Assembly (NCBI GenBank): GCA_021773075.1 | Contig: JAJFKT010000021.1 | Coordinates: 52,974 to 116,973 of the forward strand | DNA: 64,000 nucleotides | Direction: 5' to 3' | DNA from: Woeseiaceae bacterium | Lineage (GTDB): Bacteria > Pseudomonadota > Gammaproteobacteria > Steroidobacterales > Woeseiaceae | In this document: positions 42,262 through 51,821 of the stretch, in pieces | Numbering within the stretch: the first letter of the stretch is position 1 | Layout of the letters: every line of letters starts with the position of its first letter | Notes under the pieces: generated by a model | What the model was told of the DNA's origin: nothing | The model's database searches: none | What the model saw: only the letters and a program-made list of their open reading frames with translations | Made by a program: the position numbers and the translations under genes

Positions 42262-42897
42262 TTGTGGCCATACCGGCCGGTAACGACTTGTGCTTTGAGG
42301 TTCGTCGATTTGCGTATTCCGCGACTAATTTTGGCCAGCATCGTCTTGCTGCCCATATCCTGCGCCGCGGATACGGCAACTCATAGTCCCTGCGCGATCT
42401 CAACTGAGGACCACGAGAGAATACTCGAATTGACGTTCGCTGAGTTTGACCAAACTGAAGACAAGGGATGGCGGCCTTACTATTCGTCAAAGTGCTATGT
42501 GATCGCCGCTGATTTATTAGTAGCGTATGTTGAACGGTATCCGGATCTGGTTAGGAAGAACTACATGCTCCCGTTCCATGCGGGGCAGATGCTTGCTATG
42601 GCTGGTGACTACGACAACGCAGTACTTTATCTGCAACGCGGTTATTCAAGTCGGGAGTCGAAACTAATCGACTGGACCGCATTCGTTGAGGCGCACTTAG
42701 CCTTTATCGAGAAAGACGCGGAAAAGTTGGCGGAAATGCGGGCGCGAATCGACAAACAGCCTGCAATGGTGGCTGGTCCAGGCGTTCCCGATTGGGCGGT
42801 AGGTAAGAAGATTAACCTAGATGTGGTCGATGGTTTCTTGGCTTGCTTCGACAAGCCTTTCGCCGTCGCTTGCGAAGCGGCCTGCCGCCCGAACTGA
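42262..42897 (+). CDS. Secreted protein of unknown function
   Basis: The protein is up to 211 residues. The N-terminus contains a signal-like stretch RLILASIVLLPISCAADTA, which may include a lipobox (LPISC). The mature part has a helical, tetratricopeptide-like look (MLAMAGDYDNAVLYLQRGY), but a family is not recognised. The start is uncertain: GTG at 42262 is used, and a TTG about 35 bases downstream would shorten the signal peptide. Confidence 0.55.
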   Translation: MWPYRPVTTCALRFVDLRIPRLILASIVLLPISCAADTATHSPCAISTEDHERILELTFAEFDQTEDKGWRPYYSSKCYVIAADLLVAYVERYPDLVRKNYMLPFHAGQMLAMAGDYDNAVLYLQRGYSSRESKLIDWTAFVEAHLAFIEKDAEKLAEMRARIDKQPAMVAGPGVPDWAVGKKINLDVVDGFLACFDKPFAVACEAACRPN

Positions 42898-43085
42898 GCA
42901 GAATAAACGGTCGCACGTAATCGATGGCCCATCGAACTCAGGTTCATTTTGGCGCGACCATATGCAGCGCTCTGGCATCCCAAGATAGGACTTCGCAATT
43001 AAAAACAACATGAGAATCGACCATTGGCCGTCTAGTTACAGCTCGAACGCGCAGCTCGGGAATAAGACGATTCGCATCATCTGCT

Positions 43086-43673
43086 GTGATCGCGCTTCCG
43101 GTGACTATGGCGCTGCTTTACCTGATGACAATCCTGATTTTGCCTGGTGACCAGGACCGTATTGTCGCTCGCATGATCCAGAGTATCGAATTTCATCGCA
43201 CCGATCTTCCTCCCGACCTAACCAATACCAAGATCTATAGGCCGCCGTCACCTATTGAAGACAATCCGCTACCAGTCGAATTGACTAAGATCGCTGAAGA
43301 CCCTGCGGAAGACGCTCCTGCGCATGTAATTGACTGGCGAGCGGAGGTGCGCGAGATTACTCAGGAATCCAGCGAAAAAGCGTTCAAGCGTTGGTTATTG
43401 GAACAAGGACATGATCGCTACGTATCGATCATGCAGGGACCGCTTCCAATAACGAATAGTGTTCGAGGGACGCCTCCTCCCACTCAAGAGGACGCAACCG
43501 GATACCTGAATAGCTTCGGTGATTTGGAACTAATAATTAGCGAAAACTGCGTTGCGCAGACACAGGTAGCGGCGCGCCATGACGTTTCCGACTTCACTCA
43601 GAAACTCCTGATGCGAGTCGATTGCAAGACACCGAAAGTGAAGTATTCGTTTGATCGTCATGAACATGATTGA
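43086..43673 (+). CDS. Membrane-anchored protein with TonB-like N-terminus
   Basis: The protein is 195 residues from the GTG at 43086. A single N-terminal helix IALPVTMALLYLMTILIL is followed by a proline-rich region (PPSPIEDNPLPVEL), a layout reminiscent of TonB-type energy transducers. The C-terminal half does not show a clear TonB fold. The reading frame is open further upstream from 43014 without a canonical start and encodes arginines just before the helix, so the true start may be earlier with a rare codon. Confidence 0.5.
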   Translation: MIALPVTMALLYLMTILILPGDQDRIVARMIQSIEFHRTDLPPDLTNTKIYRPPSPIEDNPLPVELTKIAEDPAEDAPAHVIDWRAEVREITQESSEKAFKRWLLEQGHDRYVSIMQGPLPITNSVRGTPPPTQEDATGYLNSFGDLELIISENCVAQTQVAARHDVSDFTQKLLMRVDCKTPKVKYSFDRHEHD

Positions 43674-43709
43674 TTGCCAAGTCGCTTCTACGGTTATGGT
43701 GAGCTGACC

Positions 43710-44429
43710 TCAATCTCCAAACTGTCTAAAGTGCTCCGTTCTTCGAATCATCGCCAAAAAACACACGGTCGAAAGTCCTGCGGCGCCGAAAATCATACAC
43801 ATCACCATAATCTGGTAGCGCACGGCGACAAGTGGCGATACGCCAGCCAGGATTTGTCCAGTCATCATGCCCGGTAGAGAAATCAGTCCTACGGCGAAAA
43901 ATGAATTGATCACTGGAATCATTGACGTGCGAAAAGCGATATCTCGTGCACGCGAGAATTTGAGCCCGTTTTCGAGTTCTGCATGCAGGCGCTCAAGCGC
44001 CAGGCTGATGTTGGTCATGCTTGCAGCGAAGATCATCCCGGCCAGTGGAATCATGTAACTGGGATGATACCAGGGGTCCAGCTGCAAGACGCCTTGCGTG
44101 ATCAGCAGCAATGTTGTGCCGCCACCGAGTAATACGGCTGATAGTGAGGCCGGAAAGAGCGCGGCTTTTCGCAGGTTTACCGTATTCAACGCGACCCAAC
44201 TCGCGGACAAAAGCATTACGGCAAGAACACCACAAATAACGAGTCCCGATTCAGCCTGGAAGATATAGACGAGCACGTAACCGATCATTGTTAGCTGCAA
44301 CAACATCCGCGCGATCGCGTGGAAGGAACGACCGAAGCCCAGATGCCAGCGCCACATCAAAACGACTACAACGGCGACAGGAATAAATGACAGCGCCAGC
44401 CGCGCCACGGAAATAGTTGCTACATCCAC
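43710..44429 (-). CDS. FetB-like (UPF0014) ABC permease
   Basis: The protein is 239 residues with about seven hydrophobic segments. The family marks MIPLAGMIFAASMTNISLALERL and SLPGMMTGQILAG are clear. FetB works with the ATPase FetA to export iron and resist oxidative stress. No FetA-type ATPase gene lies next to it, so the partner must be elsewhere or absent. It is convergent with the preceding TonB-like gene. Confidence 0.85.
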   Translation of the reverse strand: MDVATISVARLALSFIPVAVVVVLMWRWHLGFGRSFHAIARMLLQLTMIGYVLVYIFQAESGLVICGVLAVMLLSASWVALNTVNLRKAALFPASLSAVLLGGGTTLLLITQGVLQLDPWYHPSYMIPLAGMIFAASMTNISLALERLHAELENGLKFSRARDIAFRTSMIPVINSFFAVGLISLPGMMTGQILAGVSPLVAVRYQIMVMCMIFGAAGLSTVCFLAMIRRTEHFRQFGD

Positions 44430-44577
44430 CTGGATTCACCTTTTGCTGTGGGAATCATAGTCCCCTATCAGAGTTGATGGCAAATAGTGCCGGGCGCCAT
44501 ATCCTCGTATGATGTCTTGCAACCAAATCCGAAACCGCCGGTCCAAAATGCGGGTCGCCAACCGTCAAGGAAGCAAA

Positions 44578-45345
44578 ATGATTGTACGTCTGCTCCCCCG
44601 CATAGTTATCGTTGCAATGTCATCGCTAACATTCTTCTCATTGATGCCTTCAAGTTTCGCGGAGAATTCGTCCGCTGAAGACGTTAGTTTCATCACTCGC
44701 GATGGGATCACCATACAGGCAACGCTGGCGGCGCCCACGACACAAGGTCAACAATTGCCGGCGGTTATTTTTATTCATCAGGGTGGATCGAGCCGCGACG
44801 AATGGGTATCTCTACCCATCTTCAATAGCGTGGTCGAAAACGGCCTGCTCGCGCTCGCTTACGACATCAGGGGACACGGCGACTCATCCGGTGAGGCGGA
44901 TTTCAGTACGCTGTTTGATGATCCCAATCAGGCACCTCAGGATTTACGCGCGGCGATCGATTTTCTGATCGCTACTGGCCGGGTGGACGAGAGCCGGGTC
45001 GCTGTTGTTGGTGCGTCGATAGGTTCAAATCTCGCCTGCGTAGCATCCGGAAACGAAACCTACAACGTCAAAACAGCAGTCGCGATGTCAGGCAAGACCT
45101 CAGCGGTGTTGAACCTGGCGGACGTTGATCGGGCAAACCTTGGGCTAGAATCTATATTTCATATTTCGTCGGAATCTGATCAGGAGGGCAAGCGCGCCGA
45201 GTGGGCCGCCGAATTATTCGAGCTGACCGACGCACCCAGAAAACTTGAAATAGTGGCGGCTTCCAGCGCACATGGTGTGTCCATATTCGACGACGACCCT
45301 TCCTTGCAGGATCGTGTGCTTGGCTGGTTGCTGGAAACTCTTTAA
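44578..45345 (+). CDS. Secreted alpha/beta hydrolase
   Basis: With the ATG at 44578 the protein is 255 residues; AAGGA six bases upstream supports this start over the ATG at 44509. A signal peptide ends near PSSFAENS. The hydrolase core shows FIHQGGSSRDEW (oxyanion side), YDIRGHGDSSG, the nucleophile elbow GASIGSN and a late His in SAHGVSIF. It is a dienelactone-hydrolase-like or esterase-like enzyme acting outside the cytoplasm. It lies nine bases before an exported SDR gene and is probably co-transcribed. Confidence 0.8.
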   Translation: MIVRLLPRIVIVAMSSLTFFSLMPSSFAENSSAEDVSFITRDGITIQATLAAPTTQGQQLPAVIFIHQGGSSRDEWVSLPIFNSVVENGLLALAYDIRGHGDSSGEADFSTLFDDPNQAPQDLRAAIDFLIATGRVDESRVAVVGASIGSNLACVASGNETYNVKTAVAMSGKTSAVLNLADVDRANLGLESIFHISSESDQEGKRAEWAAELFELTDAPRKLEIVAASSAHGVSIFDDDPSLQDRVLGWLLETL

Positions 45346-45354
45346 AGGACTGGA

Positions 45355-46335
45355 ATGAATAAACGAAAAATTACCGGAATCTACACTGTTGCAGCATCCT
45401 TACTGACACTTCTAGCCGTGTCGATTCCCGGCCTTGCCGCGGACTCGACGACGCAGAAGGCTGTTCTCGTTACCGGCGCCAGTTCGGGAATCGGCCGCAA
45501 CATCGCGGCAAGGCTGGCGGCGGAAGGTTACTTCGTTTACGCGGGAGCAAGAAAAAATAAAGATCTGGAGGCACTCAGTAGCCTTGAGAATATTCAAGGT
45601 GTGCGACTCGATGTCACGGTCCAGTCCGATATCGATGCGGCGGTCAAAACAGTCGAGGCCGGCGGGCGCGGCCTGCATGGCATTGTTAATAATGCCGGGG
45701 TTGTCGTGATGGGGCTGTTGGCGGAAACAGAGGAATCAGAACTGGACTTCATCTTTGATGTGAATGTCTATGGCCCGTACCGGATCGTAAAGGCATTTGC
45801 GCCATTGATCGTCGCATCAGAAGGGCGAATTACCAACATCAGTTCACTTGCCGGAATAGTTTCTCCACCTGCCTACGGTGTGTACAGCATGAGCAAGCAT
45901 GCCATCGAAGCCTTTACCGACTCGTTGGCTTTTGAGATGGGTACGGTTGGCGTTCATGTCAGTGCGATCGCGCCCGGCGCCTTCAACTCCAATGCTGTTG
46001 CCGCAAATTGTGAGCGCAGACGAAAGCAAGGCTACGATGCCAGCCGCTCGCTGTTTCCTCTGCTGGCCGGTGAACTGGCCGCCCTTTGTGCGGATGACAT
46101 CACAACCCGGTTTCCAGAGCCGGACCCAGTCGCCGATGCTGTACTGGATGCGCTTTTTTCTGAAAGTCCGAAAGCGCGTTATCTAGCCCCGAGTGACCCA
46201 CGCCAGGCGGAAGGTGTGCTGCGTAATCTTCTTACGGACTTAGTTGAGCTTCGCAACGCAAACTCCTACAACTATAGTCGCGACGAGCTGGTTGAAATGC
46301 TTGATCAGGTCTTAGCGGCGTCCGACCAAGAGTAG
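45355..46335 (+). CDS. SDR oxidoreductase with signal peptide
   Basis: The protein is 326 residues. A Sec-type signal peptide (about 1-29, ending SIPGLAADS) precedes a standard short-chain dehydrogenase: VLVTGASSGIGRN for NAD(P) binding, NNAGV, and the catalytic Ser/Tyr/Lys in ISSLAG and YSMSKHA. An NAD(P)-dependent enzyme with an export signal is unusual, since the cofactor is scarce outside the cytoplasm. The signal could instead act as a membrane anchor. It is nine bases after the hydrolase gene. Confidence 0.85.
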   Translation: MNKRKITGIYTVAASLLTLLAVSIPGLAADSTTQKAVLVTGASSGIGRNIAARLAAEGYFVYAGARKNKDLEALSSLENIQGVRLDVTVQSDIDAAVKTVEAGGRGLHGIVNNAGVVVMGLLAETEESELDFIFDVNVYGPYRIVKAFAPLIVASEGRITNISSLAGIVSPPAYGVYSMSKHAIEAFTDSLAFEMGTVGVHVSAIAPGAFNSNAVAANCERRRKQGYDASRSLFPLLAGELAALCADDITTRFPEPDPVADAVLDALFSESPKARYLAPSDPRQAEGVLRNLLTDLVELRNANSYNYSRDELVEMLDQVLAASDQE

Positions 46336-46349
46336 GGCAAACAACGGCG

Positions 46350-47537
46350 CTAAGGCAGTTGGCCATTAACCGCGGCGTAGTTACAGACGTTTTCCAGCCA
46401 GTCTCGTTCCGCACTGTTGAGACTCGCGCCGAATCGTAGAATTTTCTTATCTGTTCGCACCACGATTTCGTTTTCTCGCTTGCGATAATTGTTCTTGCCG
46501 AAACCGGTATTGCCGACGCGGATGCTGCGACGATGTCGTGAGCGCACGTCGCCGGCTATGCCAACGGATTCGATGTCCTCTACCGGGACGGAATTTCTGC
46601 CGGAACGTTTACCGAACGCCAGACGTTCCGTGATCAGCTGGCGGTTCTCTACGCCAATAATTATCGCGCTAAAGCTGCCTTTGATACCGAGCCAAATGAT
46701 ACCGAGTCCGACCAGGATAAAAATCGGCGGTACGATCCAGACTGCGGCGTCGTTACCTTGTACGCTCATGTCGAGAATACCAAGTTTGGCGAGTAGTACA
46801 GCCGCACCTGAAGCGGCAAAGATAGCGCCGAAAAAGAACAGGAATACGAGACCCCCGCTAAATCCAGGTGCCGGCAGCATGATCTCCTTGCGGCCCGAAA
46901 TCGAGAGCAGTTCGATCTCAGAGCCTGGCGGTGGGTTCGGCGTGCGTAGCGGTGCCCTCTGCGTCTCGGGCCTTTTTTCGACCAGGTTTTCATTCAGTTT
47001 CGCGTAGCTCTGCCGTTGTTTTTCTTCCCCGGTTGTGTCCACGGCATCCAGCTGCAGACGCCCTGCGAAATACTCCCACTTCTTATAGCCCTCAACCTCG
47101 TTCGCAGTAGTAAACAAACGGGTCGCCTTTTTTTCATCGGGAAACTTGAGGCTAACGAACCACCAGGGGACCTTTCTTTTGCTCTTCGATCCAGATGTTC
47201 GATACTCCATGTTCAGCCAGACGCCGTCGGCTTCATCGAGCTGTCGGTGGCGGGTTTTGGGAGCTGGCCAGAAGCCCTTGACTATTCGAACCACTCGACT
47301 GTTCAGGTCGAAATCCAATTCCAGGCGCCAGAAGGTCCCGGTCAAACCGGCCAACACAAATAGCGAACAAAACCCTACGGCGAGTATTCGAAAGAATTTG
47401 TCATCAGGAATGTAGCGCCAACAAAGCCAGGTCATGCCGGCACCGATCAACGCAAAGACGAATGCACCGGTCGGTGAATGCGCGAATCGGATTCGATCGG
47501 GCTGGTCTAACTTTAAGGTTACGTCTGCTGAGGCCAC
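46350..47537 (-). CDS. Membrane protein of unknown function
   Basis: The protein is 395 residues. Two hydrophobic pairs lie near 25-65 and 225-290, with soluble domains between and after; the C-terminal domain (about 300-390) reads like a small beta-rich, PH-like module. No enzyme motif is seen. It ends 14 bp from the SDR stop, convergent, and is followed upstream by about 500 bp without a recognised gene. Confidence 0.65.
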   Translation of the reverse strand: MASADVTLKLDQPDRIRFAHSPTGAFVFALIGAGMTWLCWRYIPDDKFFRILAVGFCSLFVLAGLTGTFWRLELDFDLNSRVVRIVKGFWPAPKTRHRQLDEADGVWLNMEYRTSGSKSKRKVPWWFVSLKFPDEKKATRLFTTANEVEGYKKWEYFAGRLQLDAVDTTGEEKQRQSYAKLNENLVEKRPETQRAPLRTPNPPPGSEIELLSISGRKEIMLPAPGFSGGLVFLFFFGAIFAASGAAVLLAKLGILDMSVQGNDAAVWIVPPIFILVGLGIIWLGIKGSFSAIIIGVENRQLITERLAFGKRSGRNSVPVEDIESVGIAGDVRSRHRRSIRVGNTGFGKNNYRKRENEIVVRTDKKILRFGASLNSAERDWLENVCNYAAVNGQLP

Positions 47538-48044
47538 TCCTATCTCCCGGTCCGGCGCTCATTGCTAATAGCAATTCAGGCTATTGTTTAGCGCAAGATA
47601 AATGGTGAACGTAGATCACAAATGCATGATTCTAAGCGAGAACATTTCGGCATATCGTCAAATTCGGTCCGCTCACCTCGACTGGAAAAATGCGGATAAG
47701 CTCCGAATAGTCTGTTCGCAGAAGATCGTCGCTAGGGAGTGATAATTTGATGGTCCGTGTTTCAGCGACAACATCAATGATTTCAATGATGTAGCTGTCT
47801 CGCTCGGGAGCGCTTTCGCCCTGGGTAGACATTTCGATACGCCGGCGTCGTTCTGATCTACTGAAGCCACGACTAAATCGATCGTATTTGTAAGTTTTCG
47901 TCGATTGACCGGGTCTGTGTGTATCTACATCCGAGCCACAATCAGGCCTACAGTAGCTGCACCTGCGAATGGAGAACACGTTGGTAGCACAATGCCGTTG
48001 TGTGTATTGTGTCGGGCGACAGACAGGTCCGGTGAATAACAAAA
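47538..48044. other. Gene-poor interval with one weak ORF
   Basis: I see no tRNA, terminator or mobile element here. A minus-strand frame ending at 47632 has protein-like composition near its end (IIEIIDVVAETRTIKLSLPS), with an ATG at 47832 giving 66 residues, but no ribosome binding site and no recognised family. Longer versions from GTG at 48087 would run into the ATP-grasp gene on the other strand. I leave it as a possible small protein only. Confidence 0.35.
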
Positions 48045-49154
48045 GTGGAAATTGAAAATAATCATGTCGCGCCCGGTATGCCGCCACTTAAACATGGTGG
48101 CAAGGCTGTATCGTTTTTTGAGTTCTGGCCCATGTGGCTTATGTACATCCCTGTAGGGCTGCAGTGGCTGTTTCTGGCTGCGCGCCACCGCTCGCTGACG
48201 CTGCCGCTAATCGCCAATCCGAACTTGCCGGTTGCAGGCATGGTTGGTGTTGGCAAGAGTGAGGTGTTTCGACAGGCTACAGGTAGCTGTGCAGATGCCA
48301 TCCTTCCGTGGGTTAATCATTGCATCAGCGTGGAAAACGTCGACAGGCAGGTCGAGCAGCTGGCAGCAAGAATTTCAGATCGTGGAATACAGTATCCACT
48401 GGTTTGCAAGCCGGACCTCGGTTGCAGAGGATCGGGCGTGAAGCAAATTCATAGTCAACAACAGCTTGCGGACTACCTGAGCGCGTATCCAGAAGGCAGC
48501 GACATCATTGTGCAAAAACTGGCCAGCTGGGAGCCGGAAGCGGGCGTATTTTATGTGCGCCGCCCGGGTGAGCCAAGTGGCCGGATTGAATCGCTGGCCC
48601 TCAAGTACAGTCCCTATGTTGTCGGTGACGGGGTGAGCACATTGGCGACCTTGATTGCCAGGGATCGCCGGGCGGGAGAGCTACAACATCTCTACGCAAC
48701 ACGACACGATGCGAATCTGAACGAAGTCATTGAGCGCGGCAAGGCTTATCGACTGGTTTTCTCCATCAGCCATTGTTGCGGTGCTATTTTCCGCGATGGC
48801 GGACATCTGATTACCGACGAATTGACGGATCGAATTAATCAATTGATGCTCGACATACCGGAGTTCTACTATGGGCGCCTCGATATCAAGTTTCCGAGTA
48901 TCGACGCGCTCAAGCAGGGCAGGGATCTCGAGATTGTTGAAATCAACTCAGCGAGTTCTGAGTCTTTGCACATTTGGGACCGGAATGCGCGCCTAAGCGT
49001 AGCAATCAAGACGCTGATGTGGCAGTACCGCACGCTGTTCGAAATCGGTGCGCTGAATAGGAAGCGCGGCTACAGGCCACCGAAAATTTCGGAGATTCTG
49101 AGACGTTGGCGTGATGAAAGAAAACTGCAAGAGTATTACCCATTAACGGACTAA
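48045..49154 (+). CDS. ATP-grasp ligase (D-Ala-D-Ala ligase-like)
   Basis: The protein is 369 residues from the GTG at 48045. The ATP-grasp core shows YPLVCKPDLGCRGSGVK with the ATP-binding Lys122, DIIVQKLASWEPEAGVFY and the metal-binding LEIVEINSASSES near residue 305. Such enzymes join a carboxylate to an amine or thiol through an acyl phosphate. It is six bases before an acyltransferase gene related to ornithine-lipid synthesis, so it may add an amino acid to a lipid or a small peptide; the substrate is not known. Confidence 0.8.
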   Translation: MEIENNHVAPGMPPLKHGGKAVSFFEFWPMWLMYIPVGLQWLFLAARHRSLTLPLIANPNLPVAGMVGVGKSEVFRQATGSCADAILPWVNHCISVENVDRQVEQLAARISDRGIQYPLVCKPDLGCRGSGVKQIHSQQQLADYLSAYPEGSDIIVQKLASWEPEAGVFYVRRPGEPSGRIESLALKYSPYVVGDGVSTLATLIARDRRAGELQHLYATRHDANLNEVIERGKAYRLVFSISHCCGAIFRDGGHLITDELTDRINQLMLDIPEFYYGRLDIKFPSIDALKQGRDLEIVEINSASSESLHIWDRNARLSVAIKTLMWQYRTLFEIGALNRKRGYRPPKISEILRRWRDERKLQEYYPLTD

Positions 49155-49160
49155 ACGAAC

Positions 49161-50945
49161 GTGAATGAGAGTGTCAATCATCCGATCCGCTTGCCTATCA
49201 AGAATCGACTCCTCAATCGGTTCGTAACGGCGATTGCAGGTTTAAAACCGCTTATCGCCATCTATGACTCGTGGCTTGGTTCGCCCCACGATGAGCATTC
49301 ACGTCGAGGCGAGCAGCTTCTTGAGCACACACTCTCCACGCTGAATGCGAGCCTCGTCTGGCGAGACGCGATGGCCTTACAACAAATCCCGGCAGAGGGT
49401 CCTGTGATCGTCGTTGCGAATCATCCGCTCGGTGGGCTTGAAGGGATGTTGTTGACCCGAGAATTGTTGAAGTACCGCAGTGACACGAAAGTGCTGACAA
49501 ATGAGATGTTATTGCGCATCCCGGAGTTCGCTGGTCTGTTCATCGGCTTGGACGTGTTGAGCGGAAAAGCGTCGCAAAAGAACGCGACGGGCATACGGAC
49601 CGCCTGCCGACATCTCAATGACGCGGGGACACTGCTGATTTTTCCTGCGGGTTTGGTTGCTAGTTTCAGATTTCGAAAACTTCGCGTAGAAGACTACGAG
49701 TGGAACAACCTGGTAGGTTGGTTGGCGCGGCGTTATCGCGCTGCATGTCTGCCGGTGCGTGTCGAGGCGCGAAATGGTCTCAGCTTTTATCTTGCGGGCA
49801 TTGTTCACAAGCGCTTGCGTACCTTCCTTTTGCCGCGGCAGTTGGCGAATAAGCGAGACAGTGTTGTACGTGCGTCAGCTGGTGAGCTGCTCAATGCAAG
49901 AGACATAGATCAACTCGGTGATGCTGACGAGATAACGGCTTACCTGCGTTTGTGCTCGGAATTGCTTACAGCGCGACAACACGTCCCTAATGATCCAGCA
50001 CCCAATCGTGATTTGGTGGCAATCGCCGCAGACATTGAATCGAAAGAATTGCAGCAACAACTTTTAAACCTGGAGTCCTACCGGCTCGTAGATGACGATG
50101 TCTTTGCGGTGTATTGCGCGCCTCATGACGCATTGGGCTGCTTCATGCATCAGATCGCTGTTGATCGGGAAAGGACGTTTCGCATGGTAGACGAGGGTAC
50201 CGGGCGGGAGCTCGATAGCGACACCTTTGATTCCTACTATTGGCATCTGTGGGCATGGAACAAGGAAAAGAACGAGATCGTCGGTGCCTATCGAGTCGGA
50301 AAGGTTGATGAAATCATCGATGAACATGGCATGGATTGCCTATACAGTCGCACGGTGTACAAGTTTGACGAGTCGTTCATCAGCCAGCTGGGCAAAGCGA
50401 TCGAGGTTGGCAGATCTTTCGTAGCCTTGCCGTATCAACGCCACCCAAAGTCGCTCGATTTGTTATGGCGAGGCATCGGGGCATTCATGGTGCGAAACCC
50501 CGGATATCACACTTTGTTTGGCGGAGTGAGTATTTCCCAACAATACTCTACTCTTGCCCGCGCATTTCTCGCTGACGCGATGATGACAAATTTTTCTGTG
50601 AGTCAGAAATGGCAACAGCAGGTGCGCCCTCAGGCTCCGCTGCGAGTGTCAGGTAAATTATGGACCCGGGATGTGCTTGCCTCGTTAGGCAATATCGCCG
50701 TCATCAACAAACTACTGGGCAACCTGGACCGAGGAAAGCGCATACCGATATTGCTGCGACATTACCTGGCACTGAATGGGCGATTCGCATCCTTTGCCGT
50801 TAATACCGGCTTCAATGATTCGCTCGACGGGTTGGTTATAGTTGATTTGCGGGAAGCCCCGATAAAATACCTGAATCGCTATTTCGGTAAAGACGGCAGC
50901 GAGTCATTCCTGCAAAAATGGAGGCAGAATGTCGAGGCTGCATAA
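49161..50945 (+). CDS. OlsF-like bifunctional acyltransferase
   Basis: The protein is 594 residues from a GTG. The N-terminal half is a PlsC-type acyltransferase with NHPLGGLEGM (His88; Glu replaces the usual Asp) and FPAGLVASF. The C-terminal half is a GNAT-like N-acyltransferase related to OlsB (EIVGAYRVGKVDE, KAIEVGRSFV, LFGGVSISQQYS). This layout matches OlsF proteins that make ornithine lipids by N- then O-acylation. It overlaps the DinB-like gene by 17 bp. Which amino acid is acylated cannot be read from sequence. Confidence 0.82.
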   Translation: MNESVNHPIRLPIKNRLLNRFVTAIAGLKPLIAIYDSWLGSPHDEHSRRGEQLLEHTLSTLNASLVWRDAMALQQIPAEGPVIVVANHPLGGLEGMLLTRELLKYRSDTKVLTNEMLLRIPEFAGLFIGLDVLSGKASQKNATGIRTACRHLNDAGTLLIFPAGLVASFRFRKLRVEDYEWNNLVGWLARRYRAACLPVRVEARNGLSFYLAGIVHKRLRTFLLPRQLANKRDSVVRASAGELLNARDIDQLGDADEITAYLRLCSELLTARQHVPNDPAPNRDLVAIAADIESKELQQQLLNLESYRLVDDDVFAVYCAPHDALGCFMHQIAVDRERTFRMVDEGTGRELDSDTFDSYYWHLWAWNKEKNEIVGAYRVGKVDEIIDEHGMDCLYSRTVYKFDESFISQLGKAIEVGRSFVALPYQRHPKSLDLLWRGIGAFMVRNPGYHTLFGGVSISQQYSTLARAFLADAMMTNFSVSQKWQQQVRPQAPLRVSGKLWTRDVLASLGNIAVINKLLGNLDRGKRIPILLRHYLALNGRFASFAVNTGFNDSLDGLVIVDLREAPIKYLNRYFGKDGSESFLQKWRQNVEAA

Positions 50946-51438
50946 TGTAACGATCGAGGCACTGGATCAGATTCGATCGTTGATTCAGTCGGTACAAGGT
51001 GCGTCGGAACCATCCGAGGACTTGTACGCAACGTCGGGTATTGGAGTGCACGTACGTCATGTGGCCGATCATTTTCGCGCGCTCGAGGCGGGGATAGTAA
51101 GTGGCACCGTTGACTACAATAGGCGTCGCCGTGAATGTACATTGGAGCGGCAATCAGAACTTGGCTTGGCGGAAGTCGAAAGCCTGATTACCTGGTTACA
51201 GACAGCCACATTTAACGATGTTGCTGTCGACGTCGTGTCTGAGATTTCTTGTCTGCAAACGGAAACCGCGCAGTTCAAAAGCAATACCGGCCGCGAGCTG
51301 TTGTATCTGATCAATCATACGATCCACCATGCCGCCTACGCTGCGCTGCTAGCTCGCCAGATTGGCGTCAACCCCCATCCTGGAATTGGCCATGCGCCGG
51401 CAACGGCGAGTTACGTGCGTAGCATCGACGCCGCTTGA
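50929..51438 (+). CDS. DinB-like protein
   Basis: The protein is 169 residues. His residues in HVRHVADHF and NHTIHHAAY resemble the metal triad of the DinB/YfiT four-helix bundle. Members are metal-binding, sometimes thiol transferases, but mostly uncharacterised. It overlaps the OlsF-like gene by 17 bp and the next membrane protein gene by four, so it is part of that operon. Confidence 0.7.
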   Translation: MSRLHNVTIEALDQIRSLIQSVQGASEPSEDLYATSGIGVHVRHVADHFRALEAGIVSGTVDYNRRRRECTLERQSELGLAEVESLITWLQTATFNDVAVDVVSEISCLQTETAQFKSNTGRELLYLINHTIHHAAYAALLARQIGVNPHPGIGHAPATASYVRSIDAA

Positions 51439-51809
51439 TCAGTAAGCGCCTTCTGGACTTTGCTCCTTTGCTGGCTGCAATTGTCTTTGGCAGTTGGGCG
51501 GCGTTTGTCAATAGAGAATACGGATCGGATATAGCAATACGCTCCGGGCTGGGGCAGGCGGCATATGCACTGTTTTCCACGTGGATCGTCAGTACAACTG
51601 CTGAGAGAGTTTTTTCGATGGCCGGGCGTCGTGGGCGCGGGGCCCTTTTGAGCTTCTTCACCGCATTCATCGTAATGATCAGTATCCCCTTGACGATACA
51701 TTACGCGCTCGCCACACCGGAAATACTCAATGCCATACTCCCGGGCGCGATCTGGGGCAGCGGGTACATAGGTAGCTATCTTTGGGTTCTTTCACGTTCC
51801 GCTCGATAA
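51435..51809 (+). CDS. Small membrane protein
   Basis: The protein is 124 residues with about four hydrophobic segments and no recognised family. Its TTG start overlaps the DinB-like stop (TTGA). It ends 12 bp from a convergent CDP-alcohol phosphatidyltransferase gene. A role in lipid synthesis or transport is suggested only by neighbours. Confidence 0.65.
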   Translation: MISKRLLDFAPLLAAIVFGSWAAFVNREYGSDIAIRSGLGQAAYALFSTWIVSTTAERVFSMAGRRGRGALLSFFTAFIVMISIPLTIHYALATPEILNAILPGAIWGSGYIGSYLWVLSRSAR

Positions 51810-51821
51810 ACCCAATACATC

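Noticed and set aside
47632..48087. A 151-codon minus-strand frame overlapping the ATP-grasp start
   Set aside because: The long form overlaps a supported gene and has Arg- and Cys-rich shadow composition; only the last 66 codons look protein-like, noted as a weak possibility.
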